Notes: generated by a model from the sequence alone, not told the origin. Positions 17,571-27,282 are shown, counted from the first letter of the stretch. The stretch is DNA of 64,000 nt from Smithella sp. (GCA_018056685.1 JAGPFC010000001.1:62001-126000), one strand, 5' to 3'. Numbers and translations: made by a program.

Positions 17571-17599
17571 TTGACACACACCAGTCTTGCCCATATACT
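17571..17599 (+). promoter_or_regulatory. sigma70-type promoter of the ABM monooxygenase gene
   Basis: TTGACA at 17571-17576 and TATACT at 17594-17599, spacing 17. The sequence CATATACTTCT around the -10 box is identical to that of the peroxiredoxin promoter 600 bases upstream. Confidence 0.8.
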
Positions 17600-17631
17600 T
17601 CTGCCCTAAAATAAATGAAGGAGATACGATA

Positions 17632-17919
17632 ATGATTACACTGATTGCGACTTTAAAAGTAAAAGATGGCAATATGGAAGAAGCGATTAAAATCCTGAAA
17701 GAGATTGTTCCGAAAGTAAAGGCGAGCGAGCCGGGTTGTCTGGAATATATTCCGCACACTGTTCGCGGCGATGAAAAGACCATTATTTTTTATGAAAAAT
17801 ACAGCGATAAAGATGCTTTGAAATTGCATTCCGCCAATCTGATGAAAAATATGGAAAAACTTTTCCCTCTGCTGGAACCTGGTATGGATGTCAAAACCTG
17901 TTATGAGATCATCAGTTAA
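17632..17919 (+). CDS. antibiotic biosynthesis monooxygenase (ABM) domain protein
   Basis: I start at ATG 17632, nine bases after GAAGGAG; the longer frame to 17587 lacks a ribosome site. The 95-residue protein has the ABM ferredoxin-like fold: strand ITLIATLKVKDG, helix EEAIKILKEIVPKVKASEPGC, strand YIPHTVRGDEKTIIFYEKYSDKDALKLHSAN, and a last strand. Dimeric ABM proteins act as heme- or quinone-linked monooxygenases or as autoinducer-2 and reactive metabolite handlers; the catalytic task is not defined by sequence. It has a promoter of the same type as the peroxiredoxin, suggesting parallel expression. Confidence 0.85.
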   Translation: MITLIATLKVKDGNMEEAIKILKEIVPKVKASEPGCLEYIPHTVRGDEKTIIFYEKYSDKDALKLHSANLMKNMEKLFPLLEPGMDVKTCYEIIS

Positions 17920-17998
17920 ACCCGTTTCAATTCAATATAATAATAGTTCTACTAGTATCAGAGCGAAGCGCAGAAGTGCGCAATAATTTGGAGTATTC

Positions 17999-19741
17999 AT
18001 GGATGTAATTAGAACTCTTCGAGCTCTGCGGGGTGTCAATATTGCCAGGATGTCCACGACACTGGCAAAGCTTTTGTATTTCCGTCTGACCTGGACTAAA
18101 CGCAATCTGGATTATCTGCCCGCCGGTTTGGGACCAAAGTTTATGACCGCCCGTGACGCGGCCAAATTGATCCCCGACGGTTCAACGCTCACGATAGGCG
18201 GATTTGCAGCTACTGCCCGTGCATCCATTTTTTACTGGGCTTTGCGCGATGCATACGAACGCACCGGTCATCCCCGCAATCTGACCGTAATCGGCGCCTG
18301 TCCCCAGGGCGGTCGTGGCATGACACCCGGCATGATCGAGGAACTCGATGCACCGGGACTCATTACCCGTTACATTGTCGGACACGGCGAAACGGCCAAG
18401 GCGCTTCTGCAACTGGCCGATGAAGGCAAGCTGGAACTCCATACGATGTCGCAGGGAACCCTGGCATTCCTGATCGAAGCACAGGCGAAGGGAATTCATA
18501 AAATTGTAACTCATATCGGGTTAGGGACATTTTTAGATCCTTCCGTGGGAGAAGGTTCAGCTGTATCTCCCGGAGCACGGGACAGTTTCATCAAGCTAAA
18601 AGACGGTCAACTGGAATATCATATTCCCCCCATTGATCGGGCGCTGTTTCTCGCTCCTTATGCTGACCATGAGGGCAATATCTATTTTAAAGATGCCGCC
18701 TTGATTTTGGATTACAAAGATGCGGCAGCCGCCGCACGCATGAACGGCGGCAAGGTGATTGTCGCGGTGTCCAGAATTATTCCCAGGGACGACTCACAGA
18801 TTACCATTCCGGCGAATCAGGTGGACGCTATCGTTGTCAATCCGCGTAACGAACAGGTTGGAGGGATTTTTCAAACTAACTTCATGCCCTACTTCACGCC
18901 CTGTTCGTCCGACGTTGACCATGAAGCGGTCAAACTCATGAGACTGATCAATACCTTTCTCGACATTACACCTTATCGAGGCAAGGTAGCCGATATTCCG
19001 GCACGCCTGTGCGCCGATATCTTCGTAAAGACCACCCGGCCGGGGGCAATCGTGAATATCGGGATAGGAATTGGCGAGGAAGTTGCCCGCATGCTTTATG
19101 AATTCGGGCTGTATAAAGACATTACCTTTACTTCTGAAGGTGGTGCCTATGGCGGTCTTCCGGCATCAGGTGTTTATTTTGGTGCGGCCATCAGTCCCCG
19201 GAAAATCCTGAGCACCGCCGAAATGTTTCATCTTTACGAAGAAAAACTTCAAACCTGTGTGCTGGGATTTTTACAGGTGGATTCAGCGGGCAATGTCAAT
19301 GTCTCTCACCGCGGTCCAAAGATCATTGATTTCGTCGGTCCGGGCGGTTTCACGGACATTGTCGAATATGCCCGGACGATTATCTTCGTGGGAAACTGGA
19401 TGGATGAAGCCCGCTACGGTTTCAAGAACGGCCGGGTAAGCATTCAGAAACCGGGCACGCCAAAATTCGTTGATAAGGTGGACAAAATCACCTTCAATGC
19501 GCAAGGGGCTCTGAAAGCGGGCAAACTGGTGCTTTACGTCACAACAGTCGGCGTCTTTAAATTAACCGGGGCAGGCTTGGAGCTTATCCAGATTATGCCG
19601 GGTATTGATTTCGAAAAGGATATCCGGAGAACCAGCAGCGCACGTTTTGTTATTCCAGAGCACGCCATACCGGAAGTTGCCCCGGAAATCGTCAGCGGAA
19701 AAGGTTTTTCTTTAAGATTTGAACATCCTTCAACACGGTAA
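17999..19741 (+). CDS. acyl-CoA:carboxylate CoA-transferase (propionate CoA-transferase type)
   Basis: The 580-residue single-chain family I CoA-transferase has two halves: an alpha-like half (SLTIGGFAATARASIFYWALRD, GHGETAKALLQLAD, SQGTLAFLIEA) and a beta-like half (GIGIGEEVARMLYEFG, TSEGGAYGGLP with the catalytic Glu380, VNVSHRGPKIIDF GPGGFTDI). The Glu attacks acyl-CoA to form a glutamyl-CoA thioester and passes CoA to another carboxylate. Length and layout match Pct-like enzymes (COG4670), with about 45 extra N-terminal residues. The substrate could be propionate, acetate, lactate or another short acid. TTGGAG precedes ATG. It supports CoA-thioester exchange in fermentative or syntrophic metabolism. 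Confidence 0.88.
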   Translation: MDVIRTLRALRGVNIARMSTTLAKLLYFRLTWTKRNLDYLPAGLGPKFMTARDAAKLIPDGSTLTIGGFAATARASIFYWALRDAYERTGHPRNLTVIGACPQGGRGMTPGMIEELDAPGLITRYIVGHGETAKALLQLADEGKLELHTMSQGTLAFLIEAQAKGIHKIVTHIGLGTFLDPSVGEGSAVSPGARDSFIKLKDGQLEYHIPPIDRALFLAPYADHEGNIYFKDAALILDYKDAAAAARMNGGKVIVAVSRIIPRDDSQITIPANQVDAIVVNPRNEQVGGIFQTNFMPYFTPCSSDVDHEAVKLMRLINTFLDITPYRGKVADIPARLCADIFVKTTRPGAIVNIGIGIGEEVARMLYEFGLYKDITFTSEGGAYGGLPASGVYFGAAISPRKILSTAEMFHLYEEKLQTCVLGFLQVDSAGNVNVSHRGPKIIDFVGPGGFTDIVEYARTIIFVGNWMDEARYGFKNGRVSIQKPGTPKFVDKVDKITFNAQGALKAGKLVLYVTTVGVFKLTGAGLELIQIMPGIDFEKDIRRTSSARFVIPEHAIPEVAPEIVSGKGFSLRFEHPSTR

Positions 19742-19829
19742 AAAATCCTGCTCACCGATAGAGGAACTTTTCATGTTCGTGGTGTCGCGCCTTCCCTTAT
19801 TTAACCGGTGGCAGGAACCAATTTTAACG

Positions 19830-21455
19830 TTACGAATCCTTTGCACTGACAACGTAAAGAGGCGGATTTTCCAGTTTATTTACAGGATAGTTTGTGGGTA
19901 CTTCCACTTTTTCTATTTTGCCCCCATACTTCTGAATAATATAGTTGACTTCCTGTGACCAGGCAATCTGATAGGCTACCTCATTCCAGCCATAGGGTGA
20001 GTAAGGAGCAGGAGGAAGACGTAAGGGAATTCTCCCCGGTTCCGGTAGTTTCAAACTGCCAATAAACCAAACGCGATGTCCGTTTTGCAGGGTTTCGATA
20101 ATTTTTTGCATGCTGGTTCCAAGAGGATCATTTTTCGTCATAATGGATTTTATAATGTCCTGACGCGTTGCACGAAGATCATATACCTCCGGGATGGTAA
20201 TCCAGGGGGTATTGCCCCTGTAGTAGCGATTGAACGTGATGCCATAATAAAATGGTCTGATCACAATCAAATCATTTTGATCAGAAGCATCTTGGATTTT
20301 CGCGGCCAGTAAATCAACATTGGTTCTGCGTGTGTGAGCGGCATTCCATGAATCCGTAAAAATAAACAGAGACGCTCCGAGGACAAAAACAAGTCTCATG
20401 ATTCTTGCGGCAGTACTGCCTTGGCAAATATTATCAATCCCCTTTTCTATAATGACAATGATCACGGCCATCAGCGGCAGGAAATACCAATTTTGCATTG
20501 AGCGAGATAATATGATCAAGAAAGATGTATAGGCGAAGATGCTCAATAACATTGTAATCAATAAGAACAGGGATAATTCGCGCCGATGAAGAAACGTATC
20601 TGAAGGCGATGTCGATTTTAGCAGAACGATCAAAAATGAAATGAATGAAAGCAATGCCAAAAGCGCCCACATCCAGGAAAACGGGATTCCGGAAACGTCC
20701 GTCGCAGATTGGAATTTATTAATAATCCATACCAGATCAACGGGTGCATTCATTATCATTCCCCAGGCGTTTCTCTGGGAAACAACTTCAAAATAAGAAC
20801 ATACTGAAATTGACGCCAATAAACCAGCACCCAGGGGGAATACGATCAGTTTCCATTCGCGCCGATAAATCCCTGCTGCCGCGGCACCGGTACAGATAGC
20901 CAGGATCAGGAAAGAATTGTGATAAAGACATTGTACACTCAGAAGAACACAAATTATGGCGACAATCATTTGCCCGGGGGCAGGATTCAGAAAAAACCGC
21001 CACATGGTTGCCAATGACAGCAGGATCAGCAACGTGCCCGTTCCGTAAGCTCTCATGGTATCCCCGAAATATATCGCCGGACACAGGGCAAAAAGAGCCA
21101 GGGATATGAGAGGCAGACGAATCCCCAATGATCGTATGGCAAACCACAAAGAGCCTAGAACACCAAGGCCAACGATAAAGCCCAGGATGCGCAAAGAAAA
21201 ATCAGTGCCTCCTAGGCCGATAGACGTCCACACCTTGAGTATGAAGAACCACAGCAAGGGAAAAGAATCGTATTGAAGGTTTTGCCAAATTTGACTTAGC
21301 GTCGGCAGATTAGACAAATTAACAGCACAGACTTCATCACGCCAGAGAGGGCCAGATCTTACTAGAAATATAAAATGCAGAGCAATTAAACTCAATAAGA
21401 GAGCTGTTGTTGCTGCATTTTCTATCCAGGAAATTATCTTATCGTTTTTGCTCAT
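19830..21455 (-). CDS. polytopic GT-C glycosyltransferase
   Basis: The 541-residue protein has about ten hydrophobic helices and the GT-C sign PLWRDEV (residues 36-42) in the first outer loop, where acidic residues bind metal and the lipid-phosphate sugar in PMT/ArnT-like enzymes. The C-terminal quarter is a soluble domain (LIVIRPFYYGITFNRYYRG), outside the membrane. Such enzymes move a sugar from a polyprenyl-phosphate donor to an acceptor on the outer face. Sugar and acceptor cannot be predicted. It is 78 bases downstream of a GT2-membrane fusion gene, which could make the lipid donor, so the two may act in series. Confidence 0.78.
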   Translation of the reverse strand: MSKNDKIISWIENAATTALLLSLIALHFIFLVRSGPLWRDEVCAVNLSNLPTLSQIWQNLQYDSFPLLWFFILKVWTSIGLGGTDFSLRILGFIVGLGVLGSLWFAIRSLGIRLPLISLALFALCPAIYFGDTMRAYGTGTLLILLSLATMWRFFLNPAPGQMIVAIICVLLSVQCLYHNSFLILAICTGAAAAGIYRREWKLIVFPLGAGLLASISVCSYFEVVSQRNAWGMIMNAPVDLVWIINKFQSATDVSGIPFSWMWALLALLSFISFLIVLLKSTSPSDTFLHRRELSLFLLITMLLSIFAYTSFLIILSRSMQNWYFLPLMAVIIVIIEKGIDNICQGSTAARIMRLVFVLGASLFIFTDSWNAAHTRRTNVDLLAAKIQDASDQNDLIVIRPFYYGITFNRYYRGNTPWITIPEVYDLRATRQDIIKSIMTKNDPLGTSMQKIIETLQNGHRVWFIGSLKLPEPGRIPLRLPPAPYSPYGWNEVAYQIAWSQEVNYIIQKYGGKIEKVEVPTNYPVNKLENPPLYVVSAKDS

Positions 21456-21533
21456 AGGCAGCTTTAAATGTTATTCATATTTATAAATATCTGAGAGATT
21501 TTTTCGTTGCTTTAAATTTCCGTTACCATAGCA

Positions 21534-23756
21534 TTATCTTTTTAGATGATTGATGATTTCTTTCGGGACCCATACCTGATCATTTCCATGCTTTGCAAGA
21601 TATTTGTAATAAAAAGATCGATTGCTGCCCAGATATTGTGCAGCGATCCGGCCGGGAATCTGCATCAGGCTTATATTCTGATTGAGGTGACGATTGCCAG
21701 ATTTGTACGAACGAGCTATTTCCGCCAGCGGCGTAACCGCACCTATGATCAGAACGAGGACAAGTGCAATTTTTAATGCTCTGGAATAATTGCTCCAGAG
21801 ACGAACAAGAATGATTTGAAGAATGAAAAGCGATGGAATGGAAGCCCGCAAGGCCAGATCATTGTAGTGACCGAAGCGATAAAAGGGAATGACCATGAGT
21901 GCCGTCATAGTAATGATGACGAGCATTCTATTTTCTGGACTGAGCTTGTGAAAGTGTCGGAAAATGAAAAAGGCGAAAATTCCAAATTCCAGCAAACAAA
22001 AAAGCAGGTACCTGGGAAAGACATTGATGAATCTGTTTTGTTCCCAGACAAACGCATGAACATGCGGATACTGATTTCCCAGATAATAAAATCCCAGCGG
22101 CATGATCATGCCGATAGCCGGCAGGAAGGATTTTAGATTGAAAAAATTACGATATCCGTTTTTCAGCAAAAGGACTGCCATCATCGGAAGAAGGCCGATA
22201 AGAACAAAGTTCGACCATAAAAAAGATATCGCCAGAAGGAACGTTCCCGGTATCGGTTTTTTTTCTTTATTTTGCAACAAACCAAATAAAAGAGACGTGG
22301 CGAGCCACCCTCCGATAGCATGTTGAGGCGCCCAATAGAGTTGAGCCGTATTGGATGAGTAATTCCAGAAATCATATCCGGCCCACCATTCCAGATGAGG
22401 CACACCATCTACAATGACGGTAGCGTTTGTCCAGAGAGTTCCAATAATATCCAGACCGCTAAATAGAATAAAGAAAAGAAGGAGCCACAGCGATGTTTTA
22501 TTGGTTAGTTTCACAATCCAAAGGGTGACCAGCCAGATTCCTAAAAAAGACCATGAAAAGGCAAAGATATGTCCGAAATCGATGTTGGTGATCTTCCCGA
22601 CAAGAGCCGGGACAAGATAGTAAGCAAGATAATAGCAGAGGTAATGGATATCGCCGGTTTCGCTGCGATATTGCACAGGCCAACTGAAATGGATCAGATC
22701 ATAAAATATCCCGTTGTGCTTCAGGTAATCCGCATTTTGAAAACTTATACCGCCGACACCTGATAATAAAAGCCATAAGAAAACAACCGTCCCGAAAATC
22801 AGCATAACGTTTATCGGACGGGCTTGAGAATCAACCTTTGAAAAAACCGGCGTTGTCTCTGTATGTTGATAAAAAGAAAGCGCGTAAGACAGACCGTATA
22901 AGGTTAAGGCGGAAAGAATAATAGCGTAAATGAATTTAAAATAGCTGAACCAGAAAAGACCGTAAGGAAGTGTCAGGTAAATAAGGGTGGAATATTCCAG
23001 AAGAGGAACATGCGGATTATGAAAATTCTCATTATTTGTTCTTAACCGCATAAATTCATAAATGACCTTCAGCCCTTTTTGAAAGAATCCTTTAAAATTA
23101 ACAGAAGGCGTTCCTCCTTTTCGACGGCTGAAAGAAATCCTGACCCAATGAATGCTGCTTATCCGATTAAGTTCGACACTTAAATAAGCATTTCCCAGAT
23201 ATATATGCTCGGGAATATTCTTAAGGGCGGCAGATAAAATATTTGCAGCCATTAACCGGAAAGGAACGTTTGCATCTCTGATATAAGTTCTAAAGATTAA
23301 AAATATGACACTCATCAATATCTTACTGATAATGAAACGAAACCATCCATCCCCTCTGCGGGGACGATAGCCAAAAACCAAGGGATGCTTTTCTTTCAAA
23401 TGCCAAAATGTCTGGAATTCTCCGGGATCAGTCTGTCCATCGGAATCGGTCTGGAAAATCCATCGGAAGCCTTGTTTTACGGCCCATTGATAAGCGTGAA
23501 GACAACTGTTGGCATGTCCGGAATTTTCTTTGTCAATGATAATTAACCGTGGATTATTATTCTGCAACCGCTGAACAATTTCCAGCGTTTTATCCGTGCT
23601 TCCATCGTTGATCATAATGACGTTGCCGTCGTACTGCCTGGCAATGTCAGACCATTCTTCGATGACCTGACTGATGGTTTCCTCCTCGTTAAATGCGGGA
23701 ATGACGATAGCCAGATTGGGGGCCAGGATGCCATTGAATAAAACCCGGATGCGCAT
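21534..23756 (-). CDS. GT2 glycosyltransferase fused to a large polytopic membrane domain
   Basis: Residues 12-240 are a GT-A fold family 2 transferase of the dolichol-phosphate-mannose-synthase type: IVIPAFNEEETI, MINDGSTDKT (50-55 is NDGSTD), and the metal-binding TDSDGQTD (DSD at 104-106), with the RKGGTPS segment. From about residue 250 to 690 there are a dozen hydrophobic helices with an outer loop containing QNADYLKHNGIFYDL and HYLCYYLAYYLVPALVG. The C-terminal part looks like a GT-C-type membrane enzyme. One chain could make a polyprenyl-linked sugar and use it. Its ATG is one base from the glf stop, so it follows glf in an operon. Confidence 0.8.
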   Translation of the reverse strand: MRIRVLFNGILAPNLAIVIPAFNEEETISQVIEEWSDIARQYDGNVIMINDGSTDKTLEIVQRLQNNNPRLIIIDKENSGHANSCLHAYQWAVKQGFRWIFQTDSDGQTDPGEFQTFWHLKEKHPLVFGYRPRRGDGWFRFIISKILMSVIFLIFRTYIRDANVPFRLMAANILSAALKNIPEHIYLGNAYLSVELNRISSIHWVRISFSRRKGGTPSVNFKGFFQKGLKVIYEFMRLRTNNENFHNPHVPLLEYSTLIYLTLPYGLFWFSYFKFIYAIILSALTLYGLSYALSFYQHTETTPVFSKVDSQARPINVMLIFGTVVFLWLLLSGVGGISFQNADYLKHNGIFYDLIHFSWPVQYRSETGDIHYLCYYLAYYLVPALVGKITNIDFGHIFAFSWSFLGIWLVTLWIVKLTNKTSLWLLLFFILFSGLDIIGTLWTNATVIVDGVPHLEWWAGYDFWNYSSNTAQLYWAPQHAIGGWLATSLLFGLLQNKEKKPIPGTFLLAISFLWSNFVLIGLLPMMAVLLLKNGYRNFFNLKSFLPAIGMIMPLGFYYLGNQYPHVHAFVWEQNRFINVFPRYLLFCLLEFGIFAFFIFRHFHKLSPENRMLVIITMTALMVIPFYRFGHYNDLALRASIPSLFILQIILVRLWSNYSRALKIALVLVLIIGAVTPLAEIARSYKSGNRHLNQNISLMQIPGRIAAQYLGSNRSFYYKYLAKHGNDQVWVPKEIINHLKR

Positions 23757-23757
23757 C

Positions 23758-24900
23758 TTACTTCCCCTTTTTTGAAATCATATTTGCCAGATTCATGGAG
23801 CGCAAAAATACCTGATCCATATTGTAGTATTGGAACTCGGCAAGACGTCCGATAAAATGAACCGGTGTTTTTCCCTGGAGCTCTTTGATGGCCAGCTTTT
23901 GATATTGATTGTTTTTCGAAATATTTTTTGCCGAAAGCAGCGGATAAAATGGTTCTCCTTCATCGGTTGGATATTCGTAACAGACTGTGGTGTTCGATGA
24001 GCGCTGACCCGTTACATGCTTTATTTCTATTGAACGAGTGTAATCGTGCGCGTTGGGGTAGTTGATCTGCACACACGGTTGTTTGTAATCTTGATCGTAT
24101 GTTTTCCATTGGAACCGCAGGGAACGATATTCCAAATGGCCATATTTGTAATTAAAATATTGATCTACAGGACCGGTATAAATAATCAGATCGACTTGCT
24201 GCTTTAATTTCAAAATATCATCAGCAAAAATTTCGCAATCCAATTTAATCTGAATGTCGGGATGTTGCGCAATATTTTTAAAAAGGAGAGTGTAACCGTC
24301 TCTGGGCATGAGCTGAAAATATTCAGAGGGATAGCGGTCGTTAAAATCAAACCGCAGCGGAAGACGGGCCGTGATTTCTGCGTTTAATTCGGCAGCCCTT
24401 TGCCCCCATTGCTTTCGGGTATAATTCTTATAAATTTTCTCATAAAGTTCTCTGCCCACCGTCGCCAGGCATTGCTCTTCGGAGTTTTTTACTTTCTTTA
24501 TGGCAACTTTATGACCATCCAAATATTTTTTCAGGTCTGATTTATCAAAAACATTTCCGCTGAGCTGAATCATCGTGTTGAGATTTACAGGGATGGGAAC
24601 AAGCTCATCATCAATTTCCGCTCTGACAAAATAATTTGCCGGACGCCACTTTGTGAATTTGGACAGCCAATTTAAAAGTTTTCTCGAGTTGGTGCGGAAA
24701 TAGTGAGGGCCATAAGGATGAATTAAAATTCCGTCCTCGTTCACGGCATCAAAACAGTTCCCGCCGATAACAGAACGTTTTTCAAATACCGTTATTTTAC
24801 AGCCTTTTTCGGCAAGTAATCTTGCGGCTGTTAATCCCGATGGACCGGCCCCTATAATAGCGACATTTGCAGTATGATGAAGGGTTTTTCTGGATTCCAT
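23758..24900 (-). CDS. glf: UDP-galactopyranose mutase
   Basis: The 380-residue flavoprotein has the FAD dinucleotide motif IIGAGPSGLTAARLL (GAGPSG at 17-22), FEKRSVIGGNCFD, and IHPYGPHYFRTN, typical of Glf. It converts UDP-galactopyranose to UDP-galactofuranose by a flavin N5-sugar adduct. Later family segments are KQWGQRAAELN and LPLRFDFNDRYPSEYFQLMPRDGYTLLFKN, and the C-terminal IGRLAEFQYYNMDQVF. It is the first gene of the surface glycan set. The presence of glf implies galactofuranose in LPS or another outer polysaccharide. It ends one base before the GT2 fusion gene. Confidence 0.92.
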   Translation of the reverse strand: MESRKTLHHTANVAIIGAGPSGLTAARLLAEKGCKITVFEKRSVIGGNCFDAVNEDGILIHPYGPHYFRTNSRKLLNWLSKFTKWRPANYFVRAEIDDELVPIPVNLNTMIQLSGNVFDKSDLKKYLDGHKVAIKKVKNSEEQCLATVGRELYEKIYKNYTRKQWGQRAAELNAEITARLPLRFDFNDRYPSEYFQLMPRDGYTLLFKNIAQHPDIQIKLDCEIFADDILKLKQQVDLIIYTGPVDQYFNYKYGHLEYRSLRFQWKTYDQDYKQPCVQINYPNAHDYTRSIEIKHVTGQRSSNTTVCYEYPTDEGEPFYPLLSAKNISKNNQYQKLAIKELQGKTPVHFIGRLAEFQYYNMDQVFLRSMNLANMISKKGK

Positions 24901-25100
24901 AGCACGTATAGATTATTGGACTATAGGAAGCGCCGATTCGTATGTCAAGGTTATTTTCTGTAATGTCTTATTTTATCTATTTTACTTTTCCGTGAGCAGT
25001 TATCTTTAAATACACGTCTTTCTAATTGAAATTTATTGCCAGAATACTACAGGCAGATAAATGAATATTCCGTCGCCTGCCGGCACCGATGACTAAAAAC

Positions 25101-25793
25101 CTAAGTCTTTGCCAAAACAATGAGTGCATCCACCACGACTGGTTTGGATCCGCAGATGATCACGGGATTAAGATCGATTTCTGAAATTTCCTTCATTTCC
25201 AGTCCGATGCGACCGATATGGAGCAGTATATCGGTCAGAGTTTTCCTGTCCACCGCTTCCATGCCACGCACAGCGTCCAGTATTTTATGTCCTTTGATTT
25301 CAGCCATCATCGCTTTGGCATCACTTTTTTTCAGTGGGGCGCGACGGAAAGAAATGTCCCTCAATATTTCGGTAAATATTCCACCCAGACCAAACATGAC
25401 GCAGGGCCCAAACTGTGCATCACGGGTCATTCCCATAACCAGTTCCCGCCGGCCTTGAATCATTTCCTGTATCAGAACGTCACCCTCAAAACCTTTCAGT
25501 CCGTTCATAATTTCCTGAAAAGCTTTTTTTGCTTCTTTTAAGGTACGGATATCCACGTGGATCAAACCTTTTTCCGTTTTGTGGGCAATGGCTGAAGAGC
25601 AGCCTTTCATCACCAGTGGAAAACCGATTTTCCGGATTGCTTTTTCCAGGTTCATTTTATCTTGCACCAGAATTTCTTTTGTTACCGGAATATCGTAAGC
25701 AGCGAGGATTTGCTTGGATTCATATTCGGAAAGCGTTGTTCGGCCTTGCTCCAAGGCTTTACGGATGATTTTGAGCGCTTTATCTTTTTCCAT
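25101..25793 (-). CDS. acyl-CoA synthetase (ADP-forming) beta subunit
   Basis: I start at ATG 25793 behind GGAGG; this overlaps the alpha gene by 14 bases. The 230-residue protein is an ATP-grasp_5 domain: LSEYESKQILAAYDIPVTKE, KIGFPLVMKGCSSAIAHKTEKG, QEMIQGRRELVMGMTRDAQFGPCVMFGLGGIFTE and SEIDLNPVI. With the alpha subunit it makes ATP from acyl-CoA, ADP and phosphate, releasing the acid. Such ADP-forming enzymes save energy from acetyl- or aryl-CoA in anaerobes. Length equals that of a separate beta subunit. It is translationally coupled to alpha, giving equal subunit amounts. Confidence 0.9.
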   Translation of the reverse strand: MEKDKALKIIRKALEQGRTTLSEYESKQILAAYDIPVTKEILVQDKMNLEKAIRKIGFPLVMKGCSSAIAHKTEKGLIHVDIRTLKEAKKAFQEIMNGLKGFEGDVLIQEMIQGRRELVMGMTRDAQFGPCVMFGLGGIFTEILRDISFRRAPLKKSDAKAMMAEIKGHKILDAVRGMEAVDRKTLTDILLHIGRIGLEMKEISEIDLNPVIICGSKPVVVDALIVLAKT

Positions 25794-27282
25794 GCTTTCT
25801 GCCTCCGTAATAGGTATTGACGTGCGCGATGGCCCGGATGGCGTCGTGCAGCTCATCAAAAACCGGAATATCCCGGGCCACAAATTCTTTTCTGGTCAGG
25901 GTAATCATTTCGACGATATCCAGATCCTCCAATCCCTGTTTGGGATTGGCAAGCACCGCGATCACCGGTTTGCCTGTTTCATCCACAACATCACGAACAG
26001 CCTGCGCCAGTTCGCGAAACGGCGTAATCTCTGCAACCGGTTTATTGTATATCGAAGCGACAGATTTATAATGATAAAGCAGTGCAACAATGATCTGCAA
26101 ATCAATTTGTTGATCCTGTGCCGCGGCCAGTAGAACCTCTTTCAAGCATTGTGGAGGAACAAACGGGTTGGCAACATCGACGGGGTTGACCGCGCAGGAG
26201 CCCGGCTTGGGCAGATAATCATAGATGCGCGCCTGTATTGCTGCGGCGAGAGACGGAATTTCTATTCCGTAAGCTTCCGCCAGATCACAGGCGGCCACAC
26301 CGATGGCGCCACCCCCGCCGATAACGGAAATCTTTCCGAATTCTTTCGGCGGCAGGAGTGCAAAGGCGAGAGAAGTCTGTGCCATTTCCCGCGTATCATG
26401 AACCTGGATGGCGTTGACCTGTTTTAAAACGTCTTTCCAGATGATTTGACTGCCGCCCATGGAAGCGGTATGGCTGGCCACGGCCCGTGCACCGGCCCGG
26501 GAAAGTCCTCCCTTGTAAACGATAACCGGTTTTTTAGCAGCGGCGTCTCGCACGGCATTGAAAAAGGACTCGCCATTTTCAATGCCTTCAATATACATGG
26601 AGATAACCCGTGTTTCCTGATCATCTTGAAAATAACGCAAAAGATCGGCTTCGCGCAAATCAGCGCCATTGCCGAAACTGACCATTTTGCTGAACCTTAC
26701 ACCCATCCATTTTCCGGCGTGCGCAAAGTCAATGGACATGCCTCCGCTTTGGGCCAGAAAAGCCACCGGGCCGCTTTCGCGGGAAAGGTCAGGTCCCGGA
26801 AGAAGCGTCAATCCACTGGCCGGACAATAAATGCCGAAGCAGTTCGGACCCACAACGCGTATTCCCCTGGAAGCAATTTTTTTGATTTGACGCTCCAGTT
26901 CTTTTCCTTCTTCCGTTCCCAATTCACTGAAGCCGGAAGAAAGGATTTCCGCTCCGGCAGCTCCCTTGTTGCGGCATGCCTCCAGCACGTCGGGAACGTG
27001 TCGTGCCGCCACGGCAATAACGGCAAAATCAATATCTCCGGGGATTTCCTCAACGCTTTTGAAAATGTTTAATCCGGCTATCGTTCCGCCCTTGGGGTTT
27101 ACCGGCAATAGCTTTCCTTCATATCCCATGGTTTTGATAGACATCAACATTCCCGTGCCGAATCCGGCGCCATTCTCTTCAGCGGAAACACCGATGATGG
27201 CCAGCCGGCGAGGATGAAATATTCTTTCATAGTCAGTCGGGGAAATGATTCCGCTAACACGTTTTTTTGTATGGATTGACAA
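25780..27282 (-). CDS. acyl-CoA synthetase (ADP-forming) alpha subunit
   Basis: I choose TTG 27282, six bases after GGAGG, over an ATG at 27315 with no ribosome site. The 500-residue protein has a CoA-binding Rossmann domain (FHPRRLAIIGVS, LLPVNPKGG), a succinyl-CoA ligase-like flavodoxin domain (GIRVVGPNCFGIY, FLAQSGGMS) and a third domain. The SHTASMGG segment carries the His that is phosphorylated in this enzyme group. It binds CoA and acyl-CoA and passes phosphate to the beta subunit. Together with the CoA-transferase 6 kb away it points to active acyl-CoA handling with substrate-level ATP formation. Confidence 0.9.
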   Translation of the reverse strand: MSIHTKKRVSGIISPTDYERIFHPRRLAIIGVSAEENGAGFGTGMLMSIKTMGYEGKLLPVNPKGGTIAGLNIFKSVEEIPGDIDFAVIAVAARHVPDVLEACRNKGAAGAEILSSGFSELGTEEGKELERQIKKIASRGIRVVGPNCFGIYCPASGLTLLPGPDLSRESGPVAFLAQSGGMSIDFAHAGKWMGVRFSKMVSFGNGADLREADLLRYFQDDQETRVISMYIEGIENGESFFNAVRDAAAKKPVIVYKGGLSRAGARAVASHTASMGGSQIIWKDVLKQVNAIQVHDTREMAQTSLAFALLPPKEFGKISVIGGGGAIGVAACDLAEAYGIEIPSLAAAIQARIYDYLPKPGSCAVNPVDVANPFVPPQCLKEVLLAAAQDQQIDLQIIVALLYHYKSVASIYNKPVAEITPFRELAQAVRDVVDETGKPVIAVLANPKQGLEDLDIVEMITLTRKEFVARDIPVFDELHDAIRAIAHVNTYYGGRKHGKR

